DNA of 64,000 nucleotides from Actinomadura livida (GTDB taxonomy: Bacteria > Actinomycetota > Actinomycetes > Streptosporangiales > Streptosporangiaceae): positions 186,001 to 250,000 of the forward strand of contig NZ_BMRO01000013.1 of the NCBI RefSeq assembly GCF_014648675.1, written 5' to 3'. A program made the position numbers and the translations under genes. Shown here one piece after another: positions 43,061 through 51,979 of this stretch. Positions within the stretch are counted from its first letter, which is position 1. Each line of letters begins with the position of its first letter. A model generated the notes under the pieces. That model was not told where the DNA came from. It saw only the letters and a program-made list of their open reading frames with translations, and did no database searches.

Positions 43061-44638
43061 TTAGCGGGTGCGGCGGAGGGCTACTAGGGCTACGTCGTCT
43101 TCTCGGTGGCCGAACTCTGCTAGTAGGCGGTCGCTGAAACGTTCCAGGTCGTCGTCGACCGGGGTGGCTATGGTGCGCAGGCGTTCCAGGTTGGTGCTCA
43201 GGGGGATGCCGCGGTCTTCGATCAGGCCGTCGGTGATGAGGACCACGGTGCCGCCCGGGGGGACCTCGGTCTCCTCGATGGCCACGCCGTCGGCGGGGAA
43301 GCCCAGGAGGACTCCGCCGCCCTTGCCGTAGCGGGCCTCGCCGTCGGTCAGGTAGAGCGGAGGGAGGTGGCCGGCGTTGGCTACCTGCAAGGCGCCGGTG
43401 TGGATGTTGAGGGTCATCAGGCACATCGTGACGGTCTGGTCGTCGTGGTAGCGGAGCATGACGGCGTTCAGGAGTTTCAGGATGGTGACGGCGTCGTGGC
43501 CCTCCTCGGCGAAGGCGCGCAGGGCGTGGCGGATCTCGGCCATGACCGTCGCGGCGTGCAGGGAGTGGCCCTGGACGTCGCCGATGGCGACGAGCGTGTG
43601 GTCGCCGCGGTCGATGACCTCGTAGAAGTCGCCGCCCACCTCCGCCTGGTCGCTGGCCGGTTCGTAGCGGACGGAGAACGTCCAGCCGGGGACGGACGGG
43701 TGCTCCGACGGCAGCAGGCTGCGCTGCAGGGTCAGGGAGATGAAGTGCTGCTCGGCGAAGGACCGCAGGGCCTCCATCGCCAGGGCCAGAGCCTGGCCGA
43801 GCTGGCGGAGGATGTTGAGGTCGACCTCGTCGGGCTCGCCGCGGGCCTCGATGCCGATGCAGATCGGGGGGCGGCCGCGCTTCGAACGGGACATCACGAC
43901 GGCGACGTCGCCGTGGGCGACCGCGTCGGGCAGGACCGACTTCCACTCGTGCGCGGAGACGAGGGTGACCGTGGTGTCGGGCACGTCGCCGAGGTCCATC
44001 AGGCCGGCCAGCTGGTCGAACACGCCGAGCGGGCTGGAGCGCTGCTCGGGTTCGCCGTCCAGGCTGACCGCCCGGCGGGGGCGGCCGTCCGGGGCCAGGA
44101 CGAGCACCGAGGCGGGCTCGGCGAAGATGTCGTAGGCGCCGCGGGCGGCCACCGTGGTCAGCTGCTCGAAGGTCTCCGCGGCGTTGATCGCCAGGGAGGT
44201 GCGGGTGAACGCGGAGAGCTGGCCGGCCATGCGTTCGGCGCGGATCCGGGCGCGGTAGTAGCGCATGACGGCCTCGACCGTCGCGATGAACTCGTCCGGG
44301 TCGATGGGGTCGGTCAGGTAGGCGTCGGCGCCGCGCTGGAGGCCGTGGGTGCGGTCGGTGACGTCCACCGCCCACGCGGAGATGTGGATGACCGGCATGG
44401 ACGCGGTCTCCGGCTCCGCCTTGATCCGCGCGCAGACCTCGACGCCGCTCATGTCGGGCAGCTTGACGTCCAGGACGACCAGGTTCACGTCGTGCTCGGC
44501 GAGGCGCTGGAAGGTCTCGGCGCCGTTCGTCGCGTACACGACCGAGTGGCCCGCGCGCTGCAGCCAGCTGCCGATGATGTACCGCTTGGTGTTGTCGTCG
44601 TCGACGACCAGCGCGGTGCAGTGCTCCACGTCCGTCAT
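43061..44638 (-). CDS. Response regulator with GAF-like and SpoIIE PP2C domains
   Basis: 525 aa. A receiver domain (residues 1-120) has D13-D15 and phospho-acceptor D57, but the conserved lysine position reads LTDP, so it may lack that residue. A GAF-like region follows (~150-290). The C-terminal SpoIIE/RsbU phosphatase domain holds EVGGDFYE, IGDVQGHS, TDGLIED and DDVALVAL, all metal-binding acidic residues present. It would dephosphorylate an anti-anti-sigma (STAS) protein when its receiver is phosphorylated, probably by the upstream kinase, whose gene overlaps by four bases. Last gene of the stressosome operon. Confidence 0.92.
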   Translation of the reverse strand: MTDVEHCTALVVDDDNTKRYIIGSWLQRAGHSVVYATNGAETFQRLAEHDVNLVVLDVKLPDMSGVEVCARIKAEPETASMPVIHISAWAVDVTDRTHGLQRGADAYLTDPIDPDEFIATVEAVMRYYRARIRAERMAGQLSAFTRTSLAINAAETFEQLTTVAARGAYDIFAEPASVLVLAPDGRPRRAVSLDGEPEQRSSPLGVFDQLAGLMDLGDVPDTTVTLVSAHEWKSVLPDAVAHGDVAVVMSRSKRGRPPICIGIEARGEPDEVDLNILRQLGQALALAMEALRSFAEQHFISLTLQRSLLPSEHPSVPGWTFSVRYEPASDQAEVGGDFYEVIDRGDHTLVAIGDVQGHSLHAATVMAEIRHALRAFAEEGHDAVTILKLLNAVMLRYHDDQTVTMCLMTLNIHTGALQVANAGHLPPLYLTDGEARYGKGGGVLLGFPADGVAIEETEVPPGGTVVLITDGLIEDRGIPLSTNLERLRTIATPVDDDLERFSDRLLAEFGHREDDVALVALRRTR

Positions 44639-46326
44639 CGGTCCCCCTGCGTTCGCCGTTCCCTGACCTGCCGCACCGTTTCCGCCAGCATGACCGGATC
44701 GATGTGGTCCCTGCTCAGCGTGGCGTCGGCCCTGGGCGGTGGCTGGCCGGACACCGTGCCTTCGGTGACCGCCACCACCATCGCGTCGGGCGGCAGGGCG
44801 GTGAGGTCTTCGCCGGAGCCGAGCAGGACGAGGTCCGGTGCGTCGGACGCGGCGAGGTTCAGCGCGGTGGCGGCGTCCGGGGCCTCGCTCACCCGGCCTG
44901 CCCCGCCCTCGACGAGACCGCGGAGGGCGCGGCGCGACGCGTCCTCGCCGTGGACGACGAGGACGTGCCGGAGGCCGAGGTCGGCGAGCGGCTGGTCCGT
45001 GGGCAGCCGGACCGTCACGGTCGTCCCCGCACCGAGGGCGCTTTCCAGGGACAGGTCGCCGCCGAGCAGCGTCACGAGCCTCCGGGCGTAGGGCAGGCCC
45101 AGCCCAGTGCCCGCCGCACTGACGCCGGGGACCTGGTAGAACTCCTCGAAGACCCGTTCGTGGTCGGCGGGCGCGATGCCCCGGCCGGTGTCGGAGACGA
45201 CGAACACCACGTGGTCCGGGGCGGGCCGGACGGTCAGCCGCACCTCTCCCGCGTCGGTGAACTTCAGCGCGTTGCCGAGCAGGTTGCGCAGCACGCGAGT
45301 CAGCATCACCTCGTCGGTCACCAGGACGGACGGGGCGTCGGCGGCGTCCACGGTCAGGGTCAGGCTCTTGCTCTTGGCGATGGGCACCAGCAGCGCGGTC
45401 AGCTGGCCCAGCATGGAGTGCGTGTCCGTCAGGCCGAGGCGCGGCTCCAGCCGGCCCTGCTCGGCCTTGGCCATGTCCAGCAGCTCGTCCACCATCCCGA
45501 GCAGTGCCACCCCGGTGTCGACGACCAGTGATACCTGCTGCTTCTGCTCCTCGTCGAGAGAGCCGTTCTGGGGGTCGAGCAGCAGGCGCGCGAGGCCGAC
45601 GATGCCGTTGATGGGGGTGCGGAGCTCGTGGCTGATGGCGGCCCAGAAGCGGTTCTTCGTCTCGACGGCCTCGCGGAGCTGGTCGGTCTTCTCGTCCAGC
45701 TCCGCGTACAGCGCCACGACGCCCTGGTTGGTCTTCTCCAGCTCTTCGGAGAGTTCGGCGTAGAGGGCCATGACCCCCTGGTTGGTCTTCTCCAGTTCGG
45801 CGTTGAGCTCCTGGAGTTCCTCGCGCCTGTGCTGGGACTCCTCCAGTGACTCGATCAGCTCAGTGTTCTGGGTACGCAGTTCCTCCAGCGCGGAGACGGG
45901 GTGCATCTGCCGCAGCCGGAGGCGCAGTTCGTCGAGTTCGCCGTCGGTGATGCGGGTGCCGGTCGGGAGGTTCTTGCGGGTCCGGACGAGGCTGAGCCCG
46001 CCCGCGCCGTCCTCCTCGACGAGGTCCATCAGGCGCGCGGCGGCGGTGACGCCCTCCCCGGGGATCACCACGTCCGGCCGGGCGTCGAAGACGAGCTCGA
46101 TCACCAGGCCGGGGTTCCCCTCCGGGTTCCGGTCGAGCTGGAAGGCGACCGTGACCCGGCCGTAGCTGGAGTACAGCTCACGGCCGAGTTCGCTCAGGGC
46201 GGTGGCGACGCGGACCTGGTCGTGGTGGGGGCAGTGCAGGGCGGCGGCGACGTGCCGGCCGGCCTGCCGGACGGCGAAGACGCCCTCCTCATCGGCGAGC
46301 TGCAGCCGCATGAGTTCGTCCGCCAC
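44635..46326 (-). CDS. Hybrid histidine kinase with RsbT-like N-terminus and degenerate receiver
   Basis: 563 aa. Residues 1-125 resemble the GHKL fold of RsbT (ATALSELGREL as N-box). A coiled coil (150-225) contains an 18-residue duplication. HisKA follows with H233 in SHELRTPINGIVG, and an ATPase domain (NLLGNALKF, DTGRGIA, GTGLGLPYA). The C-terminal ~120 residues look like a receiver in which the phospho-acceptor aspartate is replaced (LLGSGED). It is soluble. It probably senses the stressosome state and phosphorylates the next gene product. It follows the kinase-phosphatase fusion with a four-base gap. Confidence 0.9.
   Translation of the reverse strand: MADELMRLQLADEEGVFAVRQAGRHVAAALHCPHHDQVRVATALSELGRELYSSYGRVTVAFQLDRNPEGNPGLVIELVFDARPDVVIPGEGVTAAARLMDLVEEDGAGGLSLVRTRKNLPTGTRITDGELDELRLRLRQMHPVSALEELRTQNTELIESLEESQHRREELQELNAELEKTNQGVMALYAELSEELEKTNQGVVALYAELDEKTDQLREAVETKNRFWAAISHELRTPINGIVGLARLLLDPQNGSLDEEQKQQVSLVVDTGVALLGMVDELLDMAKAEQGRLEPRLGLTDTHSMLGQLTALLVPIAKSKSLTLTVDAADAPSVLVTDEVMLTRVLRNLLGNALKFTDAGEVRLTVRPAPDHVVFVVSDTGRGIAPADHERVFEEFYQVPGVSAAGTGLGLPYARRLVTLLGGDLSLESALGAGTTVTVRLPTDQPLADLGLRHVLVVHGEDASRRALRGLVEGGAGRVSEAPDAATALNLAASDAPDLVLLGSGEDLTALPPDAMVVAVTEGTVSGQPPPRADATLSRDHIDPVMLAETVRQVRERRTQGDR
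45697..45798 (-). repeat. Internal 54-bp duplication in kinase coiled coil
   Basis: Two adjacent copies encode ELEKTNQGV(M/V)ALYAEL with an 18-residue period, in the linker before HisKA. The DNA copies differ at several synonymous sites, so the duplication is not very recent. Confidence 0.85.
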
Positions 46327-46330
46327 GCGG

Positions 46331-47395
46331 TCACCCCCTTCCTGGCGACGTCACCGCGAGCACCGAGCGGTCGTCGTGCCTGGAACCGGCGTCTCGCAGC
46401 AGGGTCGCCGCGATCAGCAGGGGCTCGCGGTCGAACAGCCCGGGCCGGGCGGCGGGATCCCACCGGTCGGTCAGGCCGTCGGAATGCAGCACGACCGCGG
46501 CCCCGGGCGGCAGATCATAGACCTGTTCCCGGACGCGGGCATGCGAACCGGCGATCCCCGGAACCGAGATCATCCCGGTGCGGCGGTCCGGGTGGACGAT
46601 CCACCCGGAGATGTTCCCGACTCCCGCATAACGTACCCGTCTCCGCTCCGGGACGATCAGCGCGACGGCGACGGCGCCGCCGCGGGTGGGGCGCAGCCGC
46701 CGGTGGATCCGTTCGAGGATCTCGGCGGGGCGCGCCGGCAGTGCGGTCTCCCGCATCACGTCGACGGCCTCCTGCGCCGCGCGCGCCGCCAGCGGCCCGT
46801 GCCCGAGGCCGTCGCAGAGCATCGCGTACACCGCCCCGTCGCGGGTCGCCAGCGCGGCGTAGGCGTCGCCGCACTCCGTCTCGCCGGCTATCGGGCGGGT
46901 CACCCCGGCGAACGGCGGGTCGGCCGGGGCCGGCGCGGCCGGGGGGCCGTCCGCCGGCTGCCGGAACCGGGCGTAGAGCGTGGTGCCGACCCCGGGGAGG
47001 GAGTGGAGGCCGCTGCGGTCGGCCAGCCGCTCGATCGAGCCGAGCCCGAGGCCCAGCGTCCCGGTGGTCGAGTAGCCGCCGAGGCGGGAGCGGGACACGT
47101 CGGCGATGCCGGGCCCGTGGTCGACGCAGGCGATCTCCAGCGCGGCGGTGGACCCGTTCCGGACGACGCGCACCAGCATCTCGCCGCGCACCGCGTGCTT
47201 GGCGAGGTTGGTGGCGGCCTCGGTGGCCGCGAGCTGGACCTGGCCGAGCCGCTCCCCGGCGAAACCGAGCCGTTCGGCGAACACGGTGATGCCGCGCCGC
47301 ACCCCGGCGGCCGCGCTGGCCTCCTCGACGACGAACCAGCGCGACTCGTCCGCCGCGGGGCTGACGGTCCAGTCGGCGACCGTCAGCGGATCCAC
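46331..47395 (-). CDS. RsbT-like ATPase fused to RsbX/SpoIIE-like phosphatase
   Basis: 354 aa from the GTG in VDPLTVADWTV. Residues ~15-140 form a GHKL ATPase (TEAATNLAKHA, DHGPGIAD, GLGLGS). Residues ~160-354 form a PP2C domain (ETECGDAYAAL, CDGLGHG, HSDGLTDRW, DDRSVLAV). This ATP-binding SpoIIE-type fusion would both sequester and dephosphorylate partner-switch proteins. It overlaps the rsbT end by 13 bases. Role like RsbX, resetting the stressosome, is inferred. Confidence 0.9.
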   Translation of the reverse strand: MDPLTVADWTVSPAADESRWFVVEEASAAAGVRRGITVFAERLGFAGERLGQVQLAATEAATNLAKHAVRGEMLVRVVRNGSTAALEIACVDHGPGIADVSRSRLGGYSTTGTLGLGLGSIERLADRSGLHSLPGVGTTLYARFRQPADGPPAAPAPADPPFAGVTRPIAGETECGDAYAALATRDGAVYAMLCDGLGHGPLAARAAQEAVDVMRETALPARPAEILERIHRRLRPTRGGAVAVALIVPERRRVRYAGVGNISGWIVHPDRRTGMISVPGIAGSHARVREQVYDLPPGAAVVLHSDGLTDRWDPAARPGLFDREPLLIAATLLRDAGSRHDDRSVLAVTSPGRG

Positions 47396-47793
47396 TTGAC
47401 CACCGTCACCGTCGTGCCCTCGCCGGGTTCGCTCTCCAGCGAGAACTCGTCCACGAGACGCCGGGTGCCGGACAGCCCGAGCCCGAGCCCGTTCCCGCTG
47501 GACCATCCCTCGACCAGGGCCTGCTCCAGGTCGGGGATGCCGGGGCCCCGGTCGGTGAAGACGATGCGGAGACCGTGCTTGCCGCGGTCGCCGACCGTCT
47601 GGTCGATGCCCACCGAGCCGCCCCCGCCGTGGACGAGCGTGTTGCGCGCCAGCTCGCTGGCCGCGGTGACGATCTTGGTCTGGTCGACGAGGGAGAAGCC
47701 GGCCGAGGCCGCCGCGGTCCGCACGAGCTGCCGCACGCGCACGACGTCGTCGTTGCCGGAGATGGGCATCTCGCCGGCGGGCTCGATGGTCAC
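47383..47793 (-). CDS. rsbT: Stressosome switch kinase RsbT
   Basis: 136-aa serine/threonine kinase of the GHKL family that phosphorylates RsbS and RsbR and, when freed, activates downstream phosphatases. N-box ASELARNTLVHG, G1 DRGPGIPD and G2 GLGLGLSGTRRL are intact. The start overlaps the rsbS stop by four bases. Confidence 0.94.
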   Translation of the reverse strand: MTIEPAGEMPISGNDDVVRVRQLVRTAAASAGFSLVDQTKIVTAASELARNTLVHGGGGSVGIDQTVGDRGKHGLRIVFTDRGPGIPDLEQALVEGWSSGNGLGLGLSGTRRLVDEFSLESEPGEGTTVTVVKWIR

Positions 47794-48155
47794 CGGTCGC
47801 CCAGCGACGACTCGAGCAGCCGCATGCCCTGCTCCAGGTCCAGCGCGGTGCGGACGCCGTCGAGGGACAGCCCGAGTTCCACCAGCGTGATCGCCACGGC
47901 GGGACGCATGCCGACGACGACGGTCTCGGCGTCCATCAGCCGCGACATGGCGGCGATGGTGGAGAACATCCGGCCGATGTAGGAGTCCACGATGTCGACC
48001 GCGGAGATGTCGATGATCACGCCCCGGGCCCCGGTCTTGACGATCGAGTCGGCCAGGTCCTCCTGGAGCGCGACGACGGTCTGGTCCTGCAGGTCGATCT
48101 GGATGGACACCAGCAGGAACCGGCCGATCTTGAGGATCGGGATCTGCTGCATCAC
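47790..48155 (-). CDS. rsbS: Stressosome scaffold STAS protein RsbS
   Basis: 121-aa STAS-domain antagonist that holds RsbT in the stressosome. The phospho-acceptor serine lies in DIVDSYIGRMF. Start overlaps rsbR by four bases. Full length. Confidence 0.94.
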   Translation of the reverse strand: MMQQIPILKIGRFLLVSIQIDLQDQTVVALQEDLADSIVKTGARGVIIDISAVDIVDSYIGRMFSTIAAMSRLMDAETVVVGMRPAVAITLVELGLSLDGVRTALDLEQGMRLLESSLGDR

Positions 48156-48997
48156 GCGTCCGTTCCGCTAAGGACGCGCAGGCCGCTGCCGCGCATCGCG
48201 TAGGCCAGCGCGTCGGCGAGGGAGGACTTGGTGACGATGTCGCCGAACTCGATGCCGAGCGCCGCGATGGTGTGCGCGATCTGGGGGCGGATGCCGGAGA
48301 TGACGCATTCGGCGCCCATCAGCCTGGCCGCCATCACCGTCTTCAGCAGGTGCTGCGCGACCTCGGTGTCGACGGCGGGCACGCCCGTGATGTCGATCAC
48401 GGCGTAGCGGGAGCCGGTGTCGGCGAGCAGCTGGAGCATCGTCTCCATCACCACCTGGGTGCGGGCCGAGTCCAGCGTGCCGACCAGCGGGACGCCGAGG
48501 ATGCCGTCCCAGAGCTTCACCACGGGCGTGGACAGCTCCAGCAGCTGCTCGGCCTGGTCGGCGATGACCTGCTCGCGCGCGTTGGCGTACGTCTCGAAGG
48601 TCGCCAGCCCGAGCTCGTCGATGTAGGCGGAGAAATCGATGAAATCGGCGTACGCCGCGTCGCCGCCGGTCCCGTCGAGGTTCTCGTGGACGGCCCGCTT
48701 GAGCGCGAACACGGCGACGGCGGTCTCGGTGGGGCTGAAGCCCTGCCGGGCGCGGCTGCGGGAGATGTCGGCGAGCGCCGCGCGCAGTTCCCCGGCGGTG
48801 GTGCCGCCGGGGTCGGTGAGCGCCCCTTCCACCAGGCCGTACAGCTCGGTCAGTTCCGAGCGCACCTCGCCCTCGGTCATGCGGCCGCGCGTCCCCTCGG
48901 TGACCAGCTCGACCCACCGGCCCAGGACGGCGTCGCGCCGTGAGCGCAGCAGGTGCGACATGGGTGGCTCGGCTGTCCCGCTCGGGTCACCGCTCAT
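48152..48997 (-). CDS. rsbR: Stressosome co-antagonist RsbR
   Basis: 281 aa beginning MSGDPSGTAEPP; a GGGAG site stands five bases upstream, so this ATG is preferred over one four codons earlier. The N-terminal ~140 residues are a helical globin-like sensor, and the C-terminal STAS domain has the conserved threonine in VDTEVAQHLL plus ITGVPA. First gene of a six-gene operon. What it senses is unknown. Confidence 0.94.
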   Translation of the reverse strand: MSGDPSGTAEPPMSHLLRSRRDAVLGRWVELVTEGTRGRMTEGEVRSELTELYGLVEGALTDPGGTTAGELRAALADISRSRARQGFSPTETAVAVFALKRAVHENLDGTGGDAAYADFIDFSAYIDELGLATFETYANAREQVIADQAEQLLELSTPVVKLWDGILGVPLVGTLDSARTQVVMETMLQLLADTGSRYAVIDITGVPAVDTEVAQHLLKTVMAARLMGAECVISGIRPQIAHTIAALGIEFGDIVTKSSLADALAYAMRGSGLRVLSGTDA

Positions 48998-49355
48998 TGT
49001 TTCTCCCATCTACAGCTGTCCGCCGGGAAGGGGGCCGCATGGACATGTTTCCCGCGACTTCTCCCGCAACGCGGTTGTTTGTCGTGGTGCAACGTTAACC
49101 GGCCGTGCCGCCCGAGACGCCGCGTCCCCACCCGCATGCGGCCTTGTGATCCCGGTCGGGTGTACCGCCCCCAGGCCGGTGACCTCGGCATTCCTTCTCC
49201 GGACCACCCAAGTTCGGGGCTCTGTGCAGAATATGCGGGTCGCGCCCATGGTGTTACCGCTTGGTACGAGGGGATCGGCCGGGCCCGCGGTGGCCCGGGT
49301 TCGGGTTTTGGTCTACCGTCACCGGCGCGGCTTTCCAGGGGGTAGACCTGCCTCC
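48998..49355. promoter_or_regulatory. Divergent promoter region of stressosome operon and PP2C
   Basis: About 358 bases with no convincing gene. It should hold the rsbR promoter (minus) and that of the PP2C gene (plus). A TGCAACG segment near 49088 resembles an ECF -35 box, but no matching -10 was found. Confidence 0.4.
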
Positions 49356-50093
49356 GTGCAGGTGAGTTATGTGAGCGAGGCGACTCCGGGGCGGCCGAAC
49401 GAGGACTTCGTGGCGGCGGGGCCCGGGTGGGTCGTGCTGCTGGACGGGGCGACGGCACCGCCGGGCGTGGACAGCGGGTGCCGGCACGACCCGGCGTGGC
49501 TGGTGCGCAGGCTCGGCGGGCGGATCGCGGCGCTGCTGGCGCCGGAGGACGGCCGGCCGCTGCCCGACCTGGTGGCGGAGGCGATCAAGGTGACGGGGGA
49601 GGGGCACGCGGGGACCTGCGACCTGCAGAACCCGGACAGCCCCTCGGCGACGGTGTCGCTGCTGCGCCGGCGCGGCGCGGTGGTGGAGTGGTACGTCCTC
49701 GCCGATTCGCCGATCGTGGTGGACGCCGGCGAGGTGCGGGTCTTCCGGGACGACCGCGTCGACCACCTGCCGAGCTACACCCTGGAGTCCGTCCGGGAGC
49801 TGCGGAACAGCCCCGGCGGGTTCTGGGTGGCGAGCACGAAACCGGAGGCCGCGTACGAGGGGCTGACCGGCGAGGTGCCGCTGGCCGGGCTGCGGCGGGC
49901 GGCGGTGCTGAGCGACGGCGCGTCCAGGCTGGTGGAGCGGTTCGGGCGGATGGGCTGGGACGACCTGCTCCGGCTGCTGGACGAGGAGGGCCCGCGGGAG
50001 CTGATCCGGCGGACCAGGAAGGCCGAGGCGTCCGCGACCGGCCCGCGGGGGAAGCAGTACGACGACGCCACCGCGGTCCTCGTCCGGTTCTGA
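49356..50093 (+). CDS. PPM-family protein phosphatase
   Basis: 245-aa phosphatase fold of the PP2C/PPM class. Metal-binding aspartates occur in RPNEDF, LLDGAT, VLSDGASRL and the final DDATAVLV. It is divergent from the stressosome operon and may act on one of its phosphoproteins or on a Ser/Thr kinase substrate. GTG start; a second GTG six bases later is possible. Confidence 0.85.
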   Translation: MQVSYVSEATPGRPNEDFVAAGPGWVVLLDGATAPPGVDSGCRHDPAWLVRRLGGRIAALLAPEDGRPLPDLVAEAIKVTGEGHAGTCDLQNPDSPSATVSLLRRRGAVVEWYVLADSPIVVDAGEVRVFRDDRVDHLPSYTLESVRELRNSPGGFWVASTKPEAAYEGLTGEVPLAGLRRAAVLSDGASRLVERFGRMGWDDLLRLLDEEGPRELIRRTRKAEASATGPRGKQYDDATAVLVRF

Positions 50094-50131
50094 CCCGGAA
50101 ATCGGAAGAGCCGGGGGCGGGCGCCATCCTG

Positions 50132-50148
50132 GAATCTGATTCTAGAAT
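50132..50148 (+). promoter_or_regulatory. Overlapping palindromes before acyl-CoA dehydrogenase
   Basis: GAATC-T-GATTC (50132-50142) overlaps ATTCTAGAAT (50139-50148), seven bases before the ATG. TAGAAT could be the -10 of a leaderless transcript. The layout resembles TetR-family operators of lipid-degradation genes. Confidence 0.55.
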
Positions 50149-50154
50149 GGGCGC

Positions 50155-51282
50155 ATGGAGTCTCAGGATTTCGCCGACGTGCTCAAGGCCGTCCGCAGCT
50201 TCGTCCGCGACCAGGTGATCCCCCGCGAGGAGGAGATCGAGGAGACCGACGCGATCCCGGAGCCGGTGCGGCAGACGGCGCGGGAGATGGGCCTGTTCGG
50301 CTACGCGCTGCCCGAGCAGTACGGCGGCCTCGGGCTCTCGGTCGGCGAGGAGGTGCGGCTGGTCTTCGAGATCGGCTACGCCAGCCCCGCGTTCCGCTCG
50401 ATGTTCGGCACCAGCAACGGCATCGCCGGGCAGGTCCTCGTCAACGCCGGGACGGAGGAGCAGAAGGACGCCTGGCTGCCCAGGCTCGCGTCCGGGGAGG
50501 TCGTCGGGGCGTTCGCGCTCACCGAGGCCGAGGCCGGCTCCGACCCCAGCACCCTCACCACGAGCGCGGTGCGCGACGGCGACGACTACGTCATCGACGG
50601 CGCGAAGCGGTTCATCACCAACGCGCCCGAGGCCGACGTCTTCATGGTCTTCGCCCGGACGGGCGCCCCCGGCTCCCGGGGCATCTCGACGTTCCTCGTC
50701 GAGAAGGGCGCGGACGGCCTGACGATCGGACCGCCCGACGAGAAGATGGGCCAGCGCGGCGCCCACACCGCCGAGGTGTTCTTCGACGGCGTGCGCGTCC
50801 CCGCCCGCAACATGGTCGGGACGGAGGGAACCGGCTTCCGCACCGCCATGGCGTCCCTCGCCCACGGCCGGATCAGCATCTCCGCCGTCTGCGTGGGTCT
50901 CGCCCAGAGGATCCTGGACGAGACCGTCGCGTACGCGAAGGAACGCAGCCAGGGAGGGAACACGATCGGCGAATACCAGCTCGTGCAGGGGCTCATCGCC
51001 GACTCCCAGGCCGAGCTGTACGCGGGACGCTCGATGGTCCTGGAGGCGGCCAGGGCCTACGACGCGGGGGAGGACACCAAGCTCGGGCCGTCCTGCACGA
51101 AGTACTTCTGCTCGGAGATGGTCGGCCGCGTCGCCGACCGCGCCGTGCAGGTCTTCGGCGGCATGGGCTACATGCGCGGCGTGAGCGTCGAGCGCTTCTA
51201 CCGCGACGCGCGGCTGTTCCGCATCTACGAGGGGACGAGCCAGATCCAGCAGCTCGTCATCGCCCGCACCCTGCTGCGCTGA
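50155..51282 (+). CDS. Acyl-CoA dehydrogenase
   Basis: FAD enzyme of 375 aa that introduces the 2,3-double bond in beta-oxidation or a related route. The catalytic glutamate lies in RIYEGTSQIQ, and the FAD/substrate loops are ALTEAEAGSDPS, GAKRFITNA and VFGGMGYMRG. Complete. The transcript may be leaderless. Acyl-chain preference is not predictable. Followed by tRNA genes. Confidence 0.95.
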   Translation: MESQDFADVLKAVRSFVRDQVIPREEEIEETDAIPEPVRQTAREMGLFGYALPEQYGGLGLSVGEEVRLVFEIGYASPAFRSMFGTSNGIAGQVLVNAGTEEQKDAWLPRLASGEVVGAFALTEAEAGSDPSTLTTSAVRDGDDYVIDGAKRFITNAPEADVFMVFARTGAPGSRGISTFLVEKGADGLTIGPPDEKMGQRGAHTAEVFFDGVRVPARNMVGTEGTGFRTAMASLAHGRISISAVCVGLAQRILDETVAYAKERSQGGNTIGEYQLVQGLIADSQAELYAGRSMVLEAARAYDAGEDTKLGPSCTKYFCSEMVGRVADRAVQVFGGMGYMRGVSVERFYRDARLFRIYEGTSQIQQLVIARTLLR

Positions 51283-51428
51283 CCAGCGGGGACGCCGTTG
51301 GGACGTCGTCCGCCCGGACCCGTGCGCCGCGCACCGGGCGGGCGCCGTCCCCGGCCGCCCCGGGCAGGGCAAACGAGTTCGCGTGCGGTCCCGTCTCCGT
51401 GTATGGTTTCACTGCGCGAACGACGCAA

Positions 51429-51501
51429 GCCCCTTTAGCTCAGTCGGCAGAGCGTCTCCATGGTAAGGAGAAGGTCTACGGTTCGATTCCGTAAAGGGGC
51501 T
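51429..51501 (+). tRNA. tRNA-Thr (GGT)
   Basis: Acceptor GCCCCTT pairs with AAGGGGC; anticodon loop ATGGTAA reads GGT; T-loop TTCGATT. No encoded CCA. A TATGGT at 51402 may be its -10 box. Confidence 0.95.
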
Positions 51502-51787
51502 CACCACCGCAGAGGCCGTCCCGGTTCGGGGCGGCCTTCGGCGTATCCGGGCGGCGTATCCGGACGGCGGGAATCCCTCGGCCGCCGATTTCGTTCCGTA
51601 GAGTGCGCTGTGGTACCGTCCCACCGGTTCCAGTGGACGTTTCGCAGGTCATCGGCACGCCCGGTAGCCTGGAGGCGGTCCTGCGGAACCCGTGGAACCG
51701 ATGCCCCGATCCCGGTCCGGGTTTTCGTGTTTCCGGGGCGCGGTGCGCATCCGGTATCCTTGCATTCCGGTCCACACCGACCATCAC
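51502..51787 (+). promoter_or_regulatory. Spacer with tRNA-Met promoter
   Basis: 286 bases between two tRNAs. It includes a short CCCGG/CCGGG stem followed by a T-rich run (about 51711-51733, possible terminator) and TATCCT at 51755-51760 as a candidate -10 for tRNA-Met. No gene seen. Confidence 0.4.
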
Positions 51788-51861
51788 GGCGGGGTAGCTC
51801 AGTCAGGCAGAGCAAGCGGCTCATAATCGCTGTGTCGCCGGTTCAAGTCCGGCCCTCGCTA
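51788..51861 (+). tRNA. tRNA-Met (CAT), elongator type
   Basis: Acceptor GGCGGGG pairs with CCTCGCT through two G-U pairs; the anticodon loop CTCATAA reads CAT. The anticodon stem is not the GGG/CCC of initiators, so an elongator (or a lysidine-modified Ile) tRNA is likely. It precedes rpmG. Confidence 0.92.
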
Positions 51862-51979
51862 CTACCCATGTCTCTCATCCCCGGCCGACGGGGGTGAGCA
51901 GGCTGGGTGCGATCACCGGCCGCCCGCAAGGGCGGCCGAGGTCCGAAGTCCCATTCCCCAGTAAGAAAGGCACTCCATC

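Noticed and set aside
51502..51787. Additional tRNA between tRNA-Thr and tRNA-Met
   Set aside because: No acceptor/T-arm pairing could be found; only promoter-like and hairpin elements.
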